The notes: generated by a model not told the origin, from the letters alone. A stretch of DNA of 64,000 nucleotides from Cylicocyclus nassatus (GCA_958299035.1 CATQJL010000112.1:1348123-1412122); one strand, 5' to 3'. Counted from the first letter of the stretch, positions 33,249 through 44,795 are shown. Made by a program: numbers and translations.

Positions 33249-33716
33249 AACGAGGGAAGGATACTTGGTGACCGTGGCCTTTTGCAATGAGATGTATACC
33301 AGTAAGTGCGTCTTGGAACGCTGATTCTAAATCTATGTTCATTATCTGCTGTGCGACTCCCTGTACGAAGTTATGGACTTTCTTCCATATTGATTTTGAG
33401 AGATTTAGGTAGTCGAAATCGTCAGTATCCAGGCTTTTTGGACTTTGATGTATTGATGACAGTTTTTCTGAACTTAAAGTGAAGCTTTACTTTATCTGTA
33501 CGCTCTTTTGTAGTGCGTAAGCGAACATACTAATGATATTGATGAATCCTGCATCAAAAACAGTGCAAATTTTGGTGACAAGAAATGTTCATAACTTCTT
33601 TTGGAAGAGCGCACAGCAGATAACGAAAACAGATTTGGAATCAGCGCTTCAAGATGCATTCAATGGTGTACGTTTCATTCCAAAAGGCCACGGTCACCAA
33701 GTATCCTTTCCTTGTA
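33249..33716. mobile_element. MITE with CTTACAAGGAAA ends (K2)
   Basis: GGAAGGATACTTGGTGACCG and CGGTCACCAAGTATCCTTTC are inverted ends. GCATCTTGAAGCGCTGATTC-type arms and TATCTGCTGTGCG/CGCACAGCAGATA inside also pair. It is about 470 bp. Confidence 0.8.
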
Positions 33717-34440
33717 AGAAGCGAAAGATTTTGTCAATAATTGTTCTCAGTAGAGTTGCTGCTTTTTCCTGTTTCATTCTATAGCACACACTCATCCGAA
33801 GTTGGCTAACTCTGTAACTGTAATGTGAAATTTTCATTGATTGGAACAAAGCCCTTCCCATATTAATGAATCACATAGTCCTCCACAAAATTCCCATTCC
33901 TGATAGCAAGTTCTCGTTAAAGCTCTTCTTGCAATCGGTTCCATTGCTCATTGTCAAAAATGTTTTTTTTTGAAACAAAAGAATACTAGAATACTCCATG
34001 CAACTTATTTGCCAGGAGCGCACCCGAAAGTGCGCTTTGCTTCAGTAAAATTATAAAATTGATTTATTGGTATTCTACAAAGTTTACTTTTATGAAATTC
34101 CCGCTTTTTCGGCTCAGATCATCACGATTTTTTTGCAAAACTTTGTGAAGTGCTCATAAAAAGTTTACCCTGTTCCAATTTTCAGCACCGAGTTTCTGTG
34201 ATTCTAAAATGGATTGAAAAAAAGCAATAGAAAAAGCGTTGTGAACTTGCGCTTTCACTCGCGCAATTTTTTTTTTGATTTTCTCGAACTATCACTTTTC
34301 TGTGGGTCGCGAGCGCCAGCGCTTTGGCGAGCTATGCGAGTTGTTCTAGCAGCTAAGATTTGGTGTATCGTTAGGTACTGGCTGTTGAAGCAACCAGGAG
34401 GCGTGGCTTAGTGTTTACCACCAATGGCTGGGTACCTAAC
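33717..34440. other. intergenic, nothing recognised
   Basis: AT-rich DNA without a protein motif, RNA gene or strong repeat. A short direct repeat (GGTACCTAACGCCCGC) occurs twice at its right border near 34431-34475. Confidence 0.35.
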
Positions 34441-35756
34441 GCCCGCACCTCGGTTGGGTACCTAACGCCCGCCCCCCGGATACGGCGGAGCCGGGTAAGC
34501 CAGCTAGTATCTTATATATAAAGCTGAATGTGTGTCTGTCTGTCTGTATGTCTGTCTGTCTGTACGTATGTGCGGAATAGAAATTTTTATTTCTGAACCG
34601 ATCGGGACCAAACTTGGCACACATATACTTCGGGGCAGGGAGCGTGTCATAGGCTACTTTTCGTTATCGATCGATATCGATTTTATCGATTTTTTGCAAA
34701 ATTTGAGCTAGGGGGCTGGGATTTTGCACAGGGGTGGGGGTGATCAGCATGTTCGATTACCCCCCTGTGCAAAATCCCAGCCCCGTAGCTCAAAATTTGC
34801 AAAAAATCGGTGAAATCGACATCGATCGATAACGAAAAGTGGACTATGACACGCTCCCTGTCCCGAAGTGTATGTGTGCAAAGTTTGGCTCCGGGCGGAG
34901 CCGGGTTTGCCATCTAGTAAGATATATAAAACTCAAAAATTGTCAGTTTGAAGGGTATGTGCGTTATAGAAACGCGCACCGCTCAACCGATTCAGCTGAA
35001 ACTTTGCACACATATGTTTTCGACCCCTGCGCAGATGATAGGCTACTTTTCGCAGCGATTCGTTGGGTCCTTCTATCGATTTATTGATTTGTTTACGTTT
35101 TTCTAAGGAATTAAGGGCTTATCATGTTTGATCAAGCATTTTGCCATAGTCTGTAAAGGAGGGCGGTGAAGCTCATTTTCACCTCAGGATCACGAGGATG
35201 CGGTTTCGAAGCGGGTTCTAGGGTAAGTCATCCACAACATATAAGAAGGGGGGGGGGGGACTTGCAGTGCAGGTGACCAATGACCTGGGCTGGATCGGGA
35301 AAGCCAAGTAGCAAACAAGAGGAGGGGAGGTTCGCAGTGTAGGCAGTGGCGTACCGAGGGGGGGGCGGGGGGGGGGGGGGCGCCCCCCCCCCCCCGAGAA
35401 CGGGTCGCGGAATTTTTGAAAGTTACTTACATGGGTTATAAAAATGTGCAGATGACTTGTTCTTACTTGTAAATAATTAAAATAATTTTTAAAAATTTTT
35501 AAAAATTCAAATTAGCTTTATAAAAAAATTTTTTCTGGGGCGTGGCGTCAGCCCCTTTTTTTGAAATTTTGGGCTCAGAGGCCCGGAAAAACATCGGGAA
35601 ACATCCCGAAAAATTTTTCGGAGTGCATGGCTGACGAAACACACCTTCATTGGAAAAAAATTTTGTCGCCCCCCCCCCCCGCCCGAGCCGAAATCCTGGG
35701 TACGCCACTGAGTGTAGGTGAACAATGGCCCGGGCTGGACCGGGAAAGCCAACTAG
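34441..35756 (+). mobile_element. head-to-tail Helitron cluster (three 3' ends)
   Basis: A Helitron 3' terminus (CGGCGGAGCCGGGTAAGCCA, GCTAG at 34503-34507) is followed after TA by a full 408 bp copy (34510-34917). That copy starts TCTTATATATAAAGCTGAAT and ends GGCGGAGCCGGGTTTGCCAT, CTAG. Immediately after comes a related but distinct unit (34918-35756) with ATATATAAAACTCAAAAATT near its start. Its end has hairpin CCCGGGCTGGACCGGG then AAAGCCAACTAG. The last unit carries a hAT-type insertion and an internal duplicate of its 3' end (GGGCTGGATCGGGAAAGCCA near 35288). Confidence 0.7.
35344..35710. mobile_element. hAT-type MITE with 8-bp TSD
   Basis: CAGTGGCGTACCGAGG and CCTGGGTACGCCACTG are inverted ends, flanked by perfect AGTGTAGG at 35336-35343 and 35711-35718. 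Long G and C runs lie just inside both ends, with AT-rich DNA between. It is 367 bp, non-coding, and nested in a Helitron-like unit. Confidence 0.85.
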
Positions 35757-36489
35757 TATTTTATAAGTATTGATATAGCAAGTCATATGTCAATTGATTG
35801 GGGACGTCTTATACCTCAGTGTTTTCCAAAAGGGTTTTTTCTTTCACTTCCTTGATACCTTAGGATAATGGATGATCTGGCGTTGCCATGTAAGTTCAGT
35901 TATGTCTCGTGCGGATCGACATAGGTAACCACTTTTGTACTCTCTTTCCTCAACTTATCTATGAAATCAGTTACTTCAGTGGCTTATTTTGACCTTAATT
36001 TTAACCTTAACCTTAATAGTTATTTTCTTTCCTCAAACCATAATATGTCTACTTTTTGTACACTATTATCTGTCATGGGTGTAGGTTCCGTGAATTCCCG
36101 TGATGCTCGTTTGCATGCGTCTACGCTAAAGAAGCTGACGAGCTACACCAAAGCAAGAGAGACGCAGCATGGTTTGTAGCGTGTAGTTTATCTCTGCCAA
36201 ATCTACCATTGTGTCATGACAGATGTACGAATTTGAACATGTATCATCGGCTCACGATTCGTATAGGGCGTGGCAGCTCAAAGCGTGGCGGTTTGTTAGC
36301 GAGAAAGTACGAAAAGCGCCGCGTTCGCACCCGCTCGACCAATAGTGCTCTGCGCCTTCATGCAGTAGCCTTTATATTCACCTATTTGTAAAATAGTTCT
36401 TATATCTAGTTTCAAACAAAAGAACGGCATCTGGCAATCTTACATTACCAGTTTACTCGCGAATATTGACTGTGCAATAATGCAAGATT
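35757..36489. other. intergenic with a shared repeat fragment
   Basis: ATCATCGGCTCACGATTCGTATAGGGCGTGGCAGCTCAAAGCGTGGCGG (36237 region) matches the ends of the inverted repeat at 38040-38215. No gene is recognised. Confidence 0.35.
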
Positions 36490-36948
36490 TTGCTCGCATT
36501 TCCAGATGTGATGCTGCATATCCGGCCCTATCAATACGCTTTGATGGAGAGTTTTTTCCTAGTCCTCTACTCATTTTTCCGTCTTTTTCTACCTCTACAT
36601 CTCGTCCTCAAGCGTTCGTGGTTGATGGCAGCGGCTCGGCAGATCGGCCACTCTAATGCATTCATCGTTCGCGGTTCCCTTGATGTGCTAACTCCGGACT
36701 ATGCTTTGCAGCTCCAAAAGATATCTAATGACTCAGCTTTTCTAGGCGTAAAAAGTGCTGTTTGGGCGGGAGACAAAGCCCCCCCCCCCTCTAGAGGGCG
36801 ATTGGTCCGTGAATTTCGGATGGTTGGAGACACCGTATCCATCTCAGAGGCAACTGATTATTGGCTCCAGCAGCCAACCGTTCCACGAAGGGGCGGACTC
36901 ACGCTAGCCGCCCAAACGGCACTTTCTATATCCGGGAAAGCGAGTTAG
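36490..36948 (+). CDS. hypothetical ORF, 152 codons
   Basis: This is a single open frame with a hydrophobic stretch in its first third (FFLVLYSFFRLFLPLHLVL). A mixed, protein-like stretch follows, including GHSNAFIVRGSLDVLTPDYA and VREFRMVGDTVSISEATDYW. I recognise no family, and a C10 run in the middle argues against strong selection. It could be an exon, a decayed transposon gene or chance. Confidence 0.25.
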   Translation: MLAFPDVMLHIRPYQYALMESFFLVLYSFFRLFLPLHLVLKRSWLMAAARQIGHSNAFIVRGSLDVLTPDYALQLQKISNDSAFLGVKSAVWAGDKAPPPSRGRLVREFRMVGDTVSISEATDYWLQQPTVPRRGGLTLAAQTALSISGKAS

Positions 36949-38039
36949 ATATCTTCAAAAGCTGCAAAATCAAGCAGAATATCCCAAAGTTGTCGTTCTC
37001 ACTGCCTTCAAGTCCCACAGGATATGCGCCCAGAAGTGCGAAATCAACCTTCGATTTCTGTAACTACCGTGTTTGTTATTCGACAACACGAACTTTACTA
37101 GTCAAGTAGTTCACTCGCTAAAGTATACTCGACTTATCTGGTGGGAGTGCTCGCAAGAAATGAATAGGGTCTCATCTAAAACCTAGAAGAAGCCGCCAGC
37201 TGAGCATACGCGCGCGTATGGAGTCGAGTATGGGAAGAATAATAGGGGTGGCAGTCAAGATGAACGATAGCATGTGCCAGCCGCCAGCTGGGTACCGTAC
37301 GCGGTGCGCTGATGGCTCCGCCCTCTTGTTAATAAACCTAGGAATGCGTTGCAGCTATTGGAAAACTCTCCAATACTTCATTCATGCTTCTTCATTTGGT
37401 TGCGATTTGGATAACAGTAGAACTCAAAATTTCAGTTGAATTGAAGATCAGTTTTCAGACCATTTTTCATTATAAATTAGTCGTAAGATGTGAGTTCACT
37501 CAAACAATCATGCCTGAGGTGTTCTAGGTTGATTTCAGACTTCAAAGTTGGATATCCAGGAGTCCCTCGGTCATTCATAGGTAAATCAGCAAATCTCTCG
37601 AATTTCACGACCAACATATCAGCTGTTCATTGATTGCCAAAAAAAGAAACAAAAAATCAAAACAAGATTCTGTAAATAGTCAAGCTTCACCAGCTTGCAA
37701 CAAGCTTATATCTCACCAAAAAAAGCTATTTTTAATTGACGGTAGGTATCGTCCGAGGGACTTGTCCGCCGCAGTAGGCGGAGCTTCGAGCAAACATGTT
37801 ATTGCCAGTTCATGACACCGCGCGCCACTGGTACCAGCTCGTTCATCTTGACATATACCCGAATAATAGCACTGACTTGGTAATCGGCTGGCCCCCGCAA
37901 GTCTGTAGGCTCGAACGCCTTTACAGGCCTCTCCGATTATGAAGTAGAGTGCGTTCGACGCATGCCCGCAGAAGAAATCGAAGACGCCGATATCCTTATT
38001 TTTCCAGAGTTAGCACTACAGATGCTTATCTTCTAGAAT
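36949..38039. other. intergenic, no gene recognised
   Basis: Only short open frames occur. The words CAGCCGCCAGCTG and GCGTATGGAG recur locally, hinting at decayed repeats. Confidence 0.3.
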
Positions 38040-38215
38040 TATCATCGGCTCCACGATTCGTGTAGAGGTGAAGTTTTACCAACTCAAAGCGTGGCGGTTT
38101 TTGATAGCAAGAGAGTACTAAAAGCAGTGCTATGACGGGAGGTTTAACAAGTACCTGTGTTATCAGGCAAAGTCTGCAATACACCTCTACACGAATCGTG
38201 GAGACGATCATAGAG
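38040..38215. mobile_element. short foldback element
   Basis: ATCATCGGCTCCACGATTCG then TGTAGAGGTGAAG at the left are mirrored by CCTCTACACGAATCGTGGAG then ACGATCAT at the right. Single ends occur near 36237 and 38986, the latter as ATCGTCTCCATGACTCGTGT. Confidence 0.55.
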
Positions 38216-38305
38216 TGCACAACTGCGACTAACACTCGTTGGTTCAGAATAATAGACTGAATCACTTCTTCATTCCACTGTCACATGCTGGACAAAAATT
38301 GGTCC

Positions 38306-38968
38306 TAACAAGGGAGCTAACTTAGGTCGGCCTTTTGATGAACGGCACGTATAATCGGAATCGGCTTGGAAAGCTGAGCCCAAATTGTTATTTCTAGCTG
38401 CAAAGCATTATTCTGAAAAGAGTTACGCGCTTTTTTTACTGCGCGCCGTTGACGCATTACTGAACATGGGAGGTTAGCCTATTAGTAGAAATCTGGGGCC
38501 GTATTCATCAACAAACCCAATGGGTCCCGCAACCCAGTGGGTTCGCGATTTCGTAATTTTGCGAACCCATAAGATCGATATTCATTATAAGCACTGCTGG
38601 GTTCGCTAACACACTAGCTTCGTGAATACCGGTTTCGTGGGTTGAGCCTACCCAGTGGGTTCCGGAACCCATTGGGTTCGTTGATGAATACGGCCGCTTA
38701 GAAAAGGTGCTGGAATATTGAAATAACATCGAATCAAGCCGTTTGGTATTGATAGGTAACATTATGCATGTGCACTACCTCTGGATGTTGACACCGTAAT
38801 CTCTGTAAATCGATTAGCAGTCAAATTTTGCACAGGAAAAAACCCATAACTCTATTCAGAATAACGCTTCCAGCTAGCGACAAGATACTTTTCAGCGTTT
38901 CAAGCTGATTCCAAATACAGGTGTCGTTTTTCAAAAGGCCGACCAAAGTTAGGTGACTTTCCCCGTAA
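38306..38968. mobile_element. diverged K-family MITE (K4)
   Basis: TAACAAGGGAGCTAACTTAG then GTCGGCCTTTTGATGA at the left are matched by TTTTTCAAAAGGCCGACCAA then AGTTAGGTGACTTTCC at the right. It is diverged from K1-K3 but shares the layout. A different 200 bp palindromic element is inserted at 38497-38695. Confidence 0.6.
38497..38695. mobile_element. ~200 bp palindromic MITE nested in K4
   Basis: GGCCGTATTCATCAACAAAC then CCAATGGGT at the left face ACCCATTGGGTTCGTTGATG then AATACGGCC at the right. The AACCCAGTGGGTT words make the arms locally self-complementary too. Confidence 0.75.
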
Positions 38969-39113
38969 GTCTCGAAAACATATAATCGTCTCCATGACTC
39001 GTGTAGAGGCGGGTTGCGGACTTTCCCTGGACCAGCTGCGTTGGTCCTCTTCTAGGGCATACTCATAAATTTATAGTTGTCTCAACATTGTGGATTTTGG
39101 GTGTACGCTGCCT

Positions 39114-39553
39114 TTAAAGGCAGTGTCCCGGCAGATTCGCACCCTAGGGGTTATAGCTGCGGTGGGGTTTCTGGCCACCGCATCAACCTCCAGGCCCAGA
39201 CCGACTTGTTGATGTTCCCCCCACGCCGAGAAAATGGCCCTCGAACCGGCGCGCGCGATCCCAATCGGCGCGCTCTTGGACGACTAATCTTATCTGTTCG
39301 ACGCGGGACCCCACTACCGCTCTCCGCAACGTGCGTGCTATCGAAAGCAAAAGTTACAGGCGGCAGGGTCTTCGTGACGGGGCCTCCCAACTTTCCACTG
39401 AAATTCTTGTCCAGGCTGCCTTTTGAAAACTGAGTAAATGCCCCGAAAAAGGTCTTTTCAACCGTAAAGCTTAAATTCGGGGTCTACGGGTGGAAAAGGC
39501 CCAAAACATGCAAAAAGGTGGAAATGCAAATTCTGCCGGGATACTGCCTTCAA
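39114..39553. mobile_element. MITE, TTAAAGGCAG family (copy T5)
   Basis: The left end is TTAAAGGCAGTGTCCCGGCA and the right end GCCGGGATACTGCCTTCAAG, a decayed TTAA. The arms are diverged. Directly left of the shared TTAA stands GTACGCTGCCTTTAA, an outward-facing right terminus of another copy. Confidence 0.65.
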
Positions 39554-40429
39554 GTGGTTTGGTGAGGCGCCGCTCGCTTTGGGATTGCGCCAGGTCGCGG
39601 GTGCATTGTTTGGCGTGACGTGGCGCTAAAACATAGTGGCGCAAGCTTTCCGACATTGTTCTTGTTGTCACACACGCACAACGTGGCGCAAGCCTGAAGC
39701 GAGGTGGCGTCTCACCAAACCACCACATAATCCACGTCATGTTGGGGGGGGGGGGGGAACGGGGTTGATGTCGAGGGTATGTACCGAAGAAAAGACTTTG
39801 AGCTTTATATATGCATTTCTTGACGAATCCAACAGCAAATGCTGGAAGATCTCCATTTCTATCTCATTTCTTTTCACCATTCTCCACCGATCTTTGCTTG
39901 ATTCTAGAATCGCTAGTGTAATGTTTTTCGAGCACATCAAGTTGTGATTGCATTTCGCGCCATCTCCATTACATTGTAGGATGCCAGAAGTTACTTTTCC
40001 TTAACTTTCATTTTCTCTTGGTCATCTTCTGAATGATTACCTTTGCTTTATGAATCTGACTTTTACTTCAGTATTCTAACAAACAAGATAAGCGCAAACG
40101 AGGAACAGGCTCGCGCTGCAAAACTTTTGCGGATAAGCCTGTCTTTAGACCAATCGTACAGATTCCGTAGTATCCCTAAATTTAACAACTTCATTAAAGT
40201 CAGACCTATATTTGTTCCAGGAAGCCTCTGCGTAGTTTCCATACATCTTCCACGAATTGCCCGCAGGGAGTGCGGGCAATTCTGAAATTGCATAAATTGA
40301 GACTTCCCTTGTTTTCTGATGAGTTTCGTTTTTGGGCATTCTCAGCTCCTTTCCTTTTTCCATATCATTGCTTCTTCGCTCTTTCTTCTACCCCCTTCTC
40401 CTTGTGATGAGAAAAGCTGTAAAATTGAA
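39554..40429. other. intergenic, no gene established
   Basis: There is a G14 run near 39745. A stretch at 40078-40285 (after a TTCAG) is open for ~70 codons but matches nothing I know and ends in the self-complementary AATTGCCCGCAGGGAGTGCGGGCAATT. Confidence 0.3.
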
Positions 40430-40700
40430 ACGGGTTGAGGATTGAACGCTATTCTGCTCCATGTATTCGGGAAGATGGGCCTTCATGCTCCTATATTTTC
40501 TCTTCGTTAATTTTGTTCAGACCTACTTCTTGTGTTTAGAGACCTGTCTATGTTCCTTTATACAGATGCGAGACTACGCAGCGCCTTCCTAGAACACATT
40601 AAGGTTTGAACAAAAACAGCGAGGAGAGAACAGACGAGCCACGAAGGCCCATCTTCCCGGACTCATGAAGCAGAACAGCGTTCAGTCCTCAACCCCGCTT
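40430..40700. mobile_element. foldback element, ~270 bp
   Basis: CGGGTTGAGGATTGAACGCT then ATTCTGCTCCATGTATTCGG and GAAGATGGGCC at the left match GGCCCATCTTCCCGGACTCA then TGAAGCAGAACAGCG and TTCAGTCCTCAACCCCG at the right. Confidence 0.65.
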
Positions 40701-42529
40701 CAAGTCTGAGGTTCTGCTGATCAAAATGGGGAGCGGGATAGAGGAATAAGGCCAAAATGAGAGAAATTTGGAAGAAGAACCGTTCAAAACGGTCAAAATT
40801 CTTCAACTCCCGCCGTTCAAAACGCTTGCGGGGCGGCTGCAGCGCATGCAGCACAGTTCCGGAACAGTTCCAGCACAGTGCGGGAATTGTCGGGAACAGT
40901 TCCGGAACATGGAAATCAGTATGAACCCAGCCTAAGCCACTCGGCAGCCGCACGAACCTCCCGCGCAGCCCGCCCGGTAGGAATGGAGTGCCCCGCGATC
41001 TGAGAGCTGGCATTACTTTTGGGTGTCACTTGGAAATCGTAAATCGTAACCCATGTGGAATACCCGCATTTCCGAAGTCATGGCGTTTCCGAAGTCTTCC
41101 ACCGAAAAGGACTTGCAGAATTTCTAGAGGAAGTGACGCCATGCTATTACAGCGAAGTACACTTGCGATTGGAGACACTGACACTTTTTCGTTAACTATC
41201 TTCCATTGATCTTTTGGTCGTTGTTCCTCTTAAGGTAGCATTGTTTATTTGCAATAACATGTTCTAGAGTAATTAGTTCTTGTATAGAAATCACTTTGTA
41301 GGTCACTTTGGGTGGTCTTTCTGGTTCTTACGAAGACTTTTATATATTCACTTGTACAGGTTTTGCGTCAAATTTCATGCGTAGTGAGATGGTGTGAAGA
41401 TTGAAATACGCAAAATTATGCATTGCGAGTATTGCTGACCAGTTTCTTCAATTGTCAGTTACTCCCAGTCTGGCCTTGGCTTCTGCATAACTGCTCAGAA
41501 TACATCCTACCCAAGTTGGCCTGGGATCACTACACATATTTCTAGGTGTACAGAGCATGTCTGTGCCGTACAGGTGAGAGGCTCTGGTTTTTGGGGCGCA
41601 TTATTAATACGCACAGCAAGTGTAGGAATAATCAGAAGTTGACCAAGTCATTCCAAACAAGCTGTATGTTATCACATTTGTCTTCAATTGCTGACTTCAG
41701 TTATATGTTTACCAGTGTGTCACCTCTACTTCGCAGAGGTGGCAGTGAAAGACACTTAGCGCTTTATTATAAGTCATACCTTTTTCAGGCGATTACATGG
41801 AAGAGGTTATGTGCTTTGGATTAAAACTTATTCAAGTCTCAGTGAATAAAGTTCGTGAAAGGCAGCACATAGGCCATGCAGATACCACGACTAATTTTCG
41901 TTAGACCCTCACACAGGTTAAAGTTGACTGCTGTTCAGCCTACAGCGATTTGAACGATTTCGTGCAGCCGACTTCAATAGGCAAGGCGTGATATTCGTTC
42001 AAGATAACTAAATCCACTTGATGTTCTCCCGTCTTTCCATCCTACTTCTTATGCTGCTTTTCAAAGGGTTTGATATTGAGATTCAGCAGGTCGGATAACT
42101 CCCCCTCTTACTAGGGGGCCGCATGCATTAACATCCCCGCCGGGTGTCGCAGCTTAGAAGAAAGCTTCATATCCTGAAGTTCTAGATATTTGGATTTCTC
42201 GCTATCTACCTATATCCTAAGTAGTCCTACCCCATCCTTTACGATGAACATATCGAACGGGAGCAAGAAGTTGTACAAGCCGCATTTTCCAGCCTTTCGT
42301 ATGATGCCCTGATGATCCCCAAGGGATGTTTCGTAGTAGTGGAATTTGCGATGAATCACAAGTCGAAAGTTGGGGGTTAGAAGAAATCAATGTTCCAGAA
42401 ACTCATTTGTTCTTATCAGCACTATGCTTAGCACTGTTAGGTTAGATAATCAGTACAACCTTGGAAAGTTTTTCGGTATTATTCCACTTAATACAACGCA
42501 AAGTTGAAATTCACGGATTTCGTTGAAAA
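40701..42529. other. intergenic, no gene established
   Basis: One reading frame at about 41043-41210 is open and protein-like (EVFHRKGLAEFLEEV) but lacks a start and a clear acceptor. CACCTCTACTTCGCAGAGGTGG (about 41719) is a small hairpin. Nothing else stands out. Confidence 0.3.
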
Positions 42530-43545
42530 TTCGCCAAGGGGGTTGGTTATTCGACCTGCTGGTTACGAAAGTGATACTCATTTCGCGTGGATGGCCTTTT
42601 TTGAAGGTTTACGGTAGGCATACGGTATGGGGTGAGGGTCTCAGAATTGGCTGAAAACTTTACGAGTTATTCGACATGCTGAACGCAAGTGCCACTACCG
42701 CACTAACAGTTTTCCCGCACGAAATCTCTCCTTGTACGGTTACGGTAGGTATATGATAAGGGGTCAAAACCGTAAATTTGCCTGAAACTGTGTCAGGTGT
42801 GATGTGCTCATCACAAATACCGCGCTCATTTCGCTTAGGGAACGGCCATAGGTTGTCGGTGTTGTCGGGGTCAGAGGCAGTTTAGAGAGCGCGCGAAACG
42901 TGGACGCTATCATGAGGTCCTACAACGACCGACAACCTCGGCAACCCCAACAACACCGACAACACCGACAACACTGACAATACCGCGAACACCGACAACA
43001 CCGACAACCTATGACCGTTCCCTTATAAAGCCTTCTCGTGGATTTTTGGGATCTTAATTAGTCTGAAGAGCGGAGGATGCTCACCTAAGCGCTACAAATT
43101 GCCACAATCTCGCAACAAAGCGTTATTGTAGCGAGCAAGCCTGATATTTCTTATCAGCATGCTTGAATACCCCCTAGGCAACATTTTAAGCAAGTTTGAA
43201 ATTTTCGTCCATCTACTGTGTACCTGCCGTAACCCGAGAAAATGGCGCTACCATACAAAGTCAATATGATCATGTTCAGCGTGCTAACCTCCACACCAAA
43301 TTCCAGCCAAATCTGGATTTTTACCTCTACCGTACACCTATCGTAACCATGCAGGGAGAGGTTTTCGTGCGGAAAAAGTGTGATATTCGTAATCAGCATG
43401 TCAATACCCCCCCCCCCCCTCCTACGCAAATTTTTAGTGAATTCTGAGATTTTGCCCTCATACCGTATGCCTACTGTAACCTTTCAAAAAACTCCATCAC
43501 GCGAAATGGATATCAATTTCGTAACCAACAGGTCGAGTAAGTAAT
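42530..43545. mobile_element. inverted-repeat element with internal subrepeats (V2)
   Basis: TTCGTTGAAAATTCGCC...TTATTCGACCTGCTGGTTACGA at the left faces TCGTAACCAACAGGTCGAGT...GAACGAATTTTCAGCG at the right. Both arms contain ~150 bp subrepeats with TACGGTAGGYAYA and CATGCTGA words. A minisatellite-cored foldback is nested at 42836-43025. A related decayed copy lies in the receptor intron (17345-18245). Confidence 0.6.
42836..43025. mobile_element. foldback element with minisatellite core, nested in V2
   Basis: TTAGGGAACGGCCATAGGTT and AACCTATGACCGTTCCCTTA are inverted ends. The right arm is (CCGACAACA)n, with variants such as CCTCGGCAA and ACCGCGAAC. The spacer GTCAGAGGCAGTTTAGAGAG with GCGCGAAACG equals the centre of 24996-25157. 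Confidence 0.75.
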
Positions 43546-43621
43546 CCCTGAACGAATTTTCAGCGATATTCGTGGTTTTCAATTTTTGCGTTTTATTGAG
43601 TGAAATTGCGCCGGCTTTTCC

Positions 43622-43983
43622 TTAAAGGCAGCGTCCAGGCAGATCTGGACCTATGGGGCTTTTACGTGGAAAGTACTTTTGGGGCCCTAACTAAGGCACT
43701 GCCCAAGCGGCAGCTCAGGCAGTGCTCTAATGGCTGAAATAATCCCCTCGAAACTGGCCCCCGCGAATGTATTCGCATGGATTCATGGCAGTCTCGCGCC
43801 AGGATCCTTTTCGCCATGAATCCATGCGAAACACGGTCGCGGGGTTCAGTTTCGAGGGGAATATCTCAGCCATTACAGCACTATCTGAGCTGCCGCTTTG
43901 GCAGTGCCTTAGTTAGGGCCCCAAAAGTACTTTCCAAGTAAAAGGGCCCCATAGGTCCAGATCTGCCTGGACGCTGCCTTTAA
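43622..43983. mobile_element. near-perfect palindromic MITE, TTAAAGGCAG family (T6)
   Basis: The ends TTAAAGGCAGCGTCCAGGCA and TGCCTGGACGCTGCCTTTAA have intact TTAA. The arms pair almost perfectly from the ends to the centre (AGATCTGGACCTATGGGGC, AAAGTACTTTTGGGGCCCTA, and GGATTCATGG near 43780-43820). The whole 362 bp would fold into a single hairpin. Confidence 0.85.
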
Positions 43984-44565
43984 CTTCGAAGGAAGAAAAA
44001 TGACTTTGAAGAAAAGACGTTCGGCCGCGGGGGATCATCAGGGGATCATACAAAAGCTGGGAAATGCGGTTTGTACAGCTTCTTGTTCACGTTTAATTAC
44101 GTTCATAGTGAAGGATAATAGGAATACTTACGGATAGGTAGACGGCATGAAATCCACAGATCTAGACTTTGGAATATGAAGCATTTTATAGCTTTGATCC
44201 CCTCCGCAGCAGGGATGTTAGTGCGTGCGGCCCTAAGTTTGCGAATTCTGCGTTTTTTTGTGTTCTGTTGAGTGGAGTAGCGTCTCGCATTAATTGACAG
44301 GCTTCATATTGGTAGTCTTCGAGTGATGTTTTGATTCGGAAGTTAGGAAATTATATGTAGTTTTGATGATGCTTCAGGTAAGGCTTAGCGAGCAAAATAC
44401 CCAAAGTAGTTCGTAACATTGGCTCCATTCTGCTTACTGCGAACAGTCATCATCGTGAAGATTACTACGCTGGCAGGTTGCACGAGAGTGACGTGATCAG
44501 TATGAAAAGCAAAGCAAGGTGAATTGATGCCACAGTATTTGCCTATAACAAAATAAAATTTCTAG
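43984..44565. other. intergenic, no gene recognised
   Basis: No repeat or coding motif was recognised. Confidence 0.3.
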
Positions 44566-44795
44566 GTGCACAAGCACATCTGAGGTGGTCGTTGCAAATT
44601 ACAGCTTTTCAATCTCGCCGTCGCCGAGTAATTGTGGTTTGGTTTTTTGTATCAATTGTTTCTGGGAGACGCGGGATTATCTTGGAGAACTTTTAGATAG
44701 CGAGACTCGCCAAGTATCGAATGACACAAAGAATGGGCGAAGGCGGATTTTGCCTACAAAACCCTCAAATTCCGATATGAAAACGAGAGAAACTG
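44566..44795 (+). CDS. candidate internal exon, unknown protein
   Basis: A TTTCTAG acceptor precedes 44566 and ACTG|GTTTGT could be a donor at 44795. Between them one frame stays open for 76 codons with a protein-like composition, including NCGLVFCINCFWETRDYLGE, then SNDTKNGRRRILPT. The CxxxxFCINC spacing suggests paired cysteines, but I recognise no domain. No partner exons were found. Confidence 0.3.

Noticed and set aside
39077..39433. Open frame of 118 codons on +
   Set aside because: Lies within MITE T5 and starts in the terminus of a neighbouring copy.
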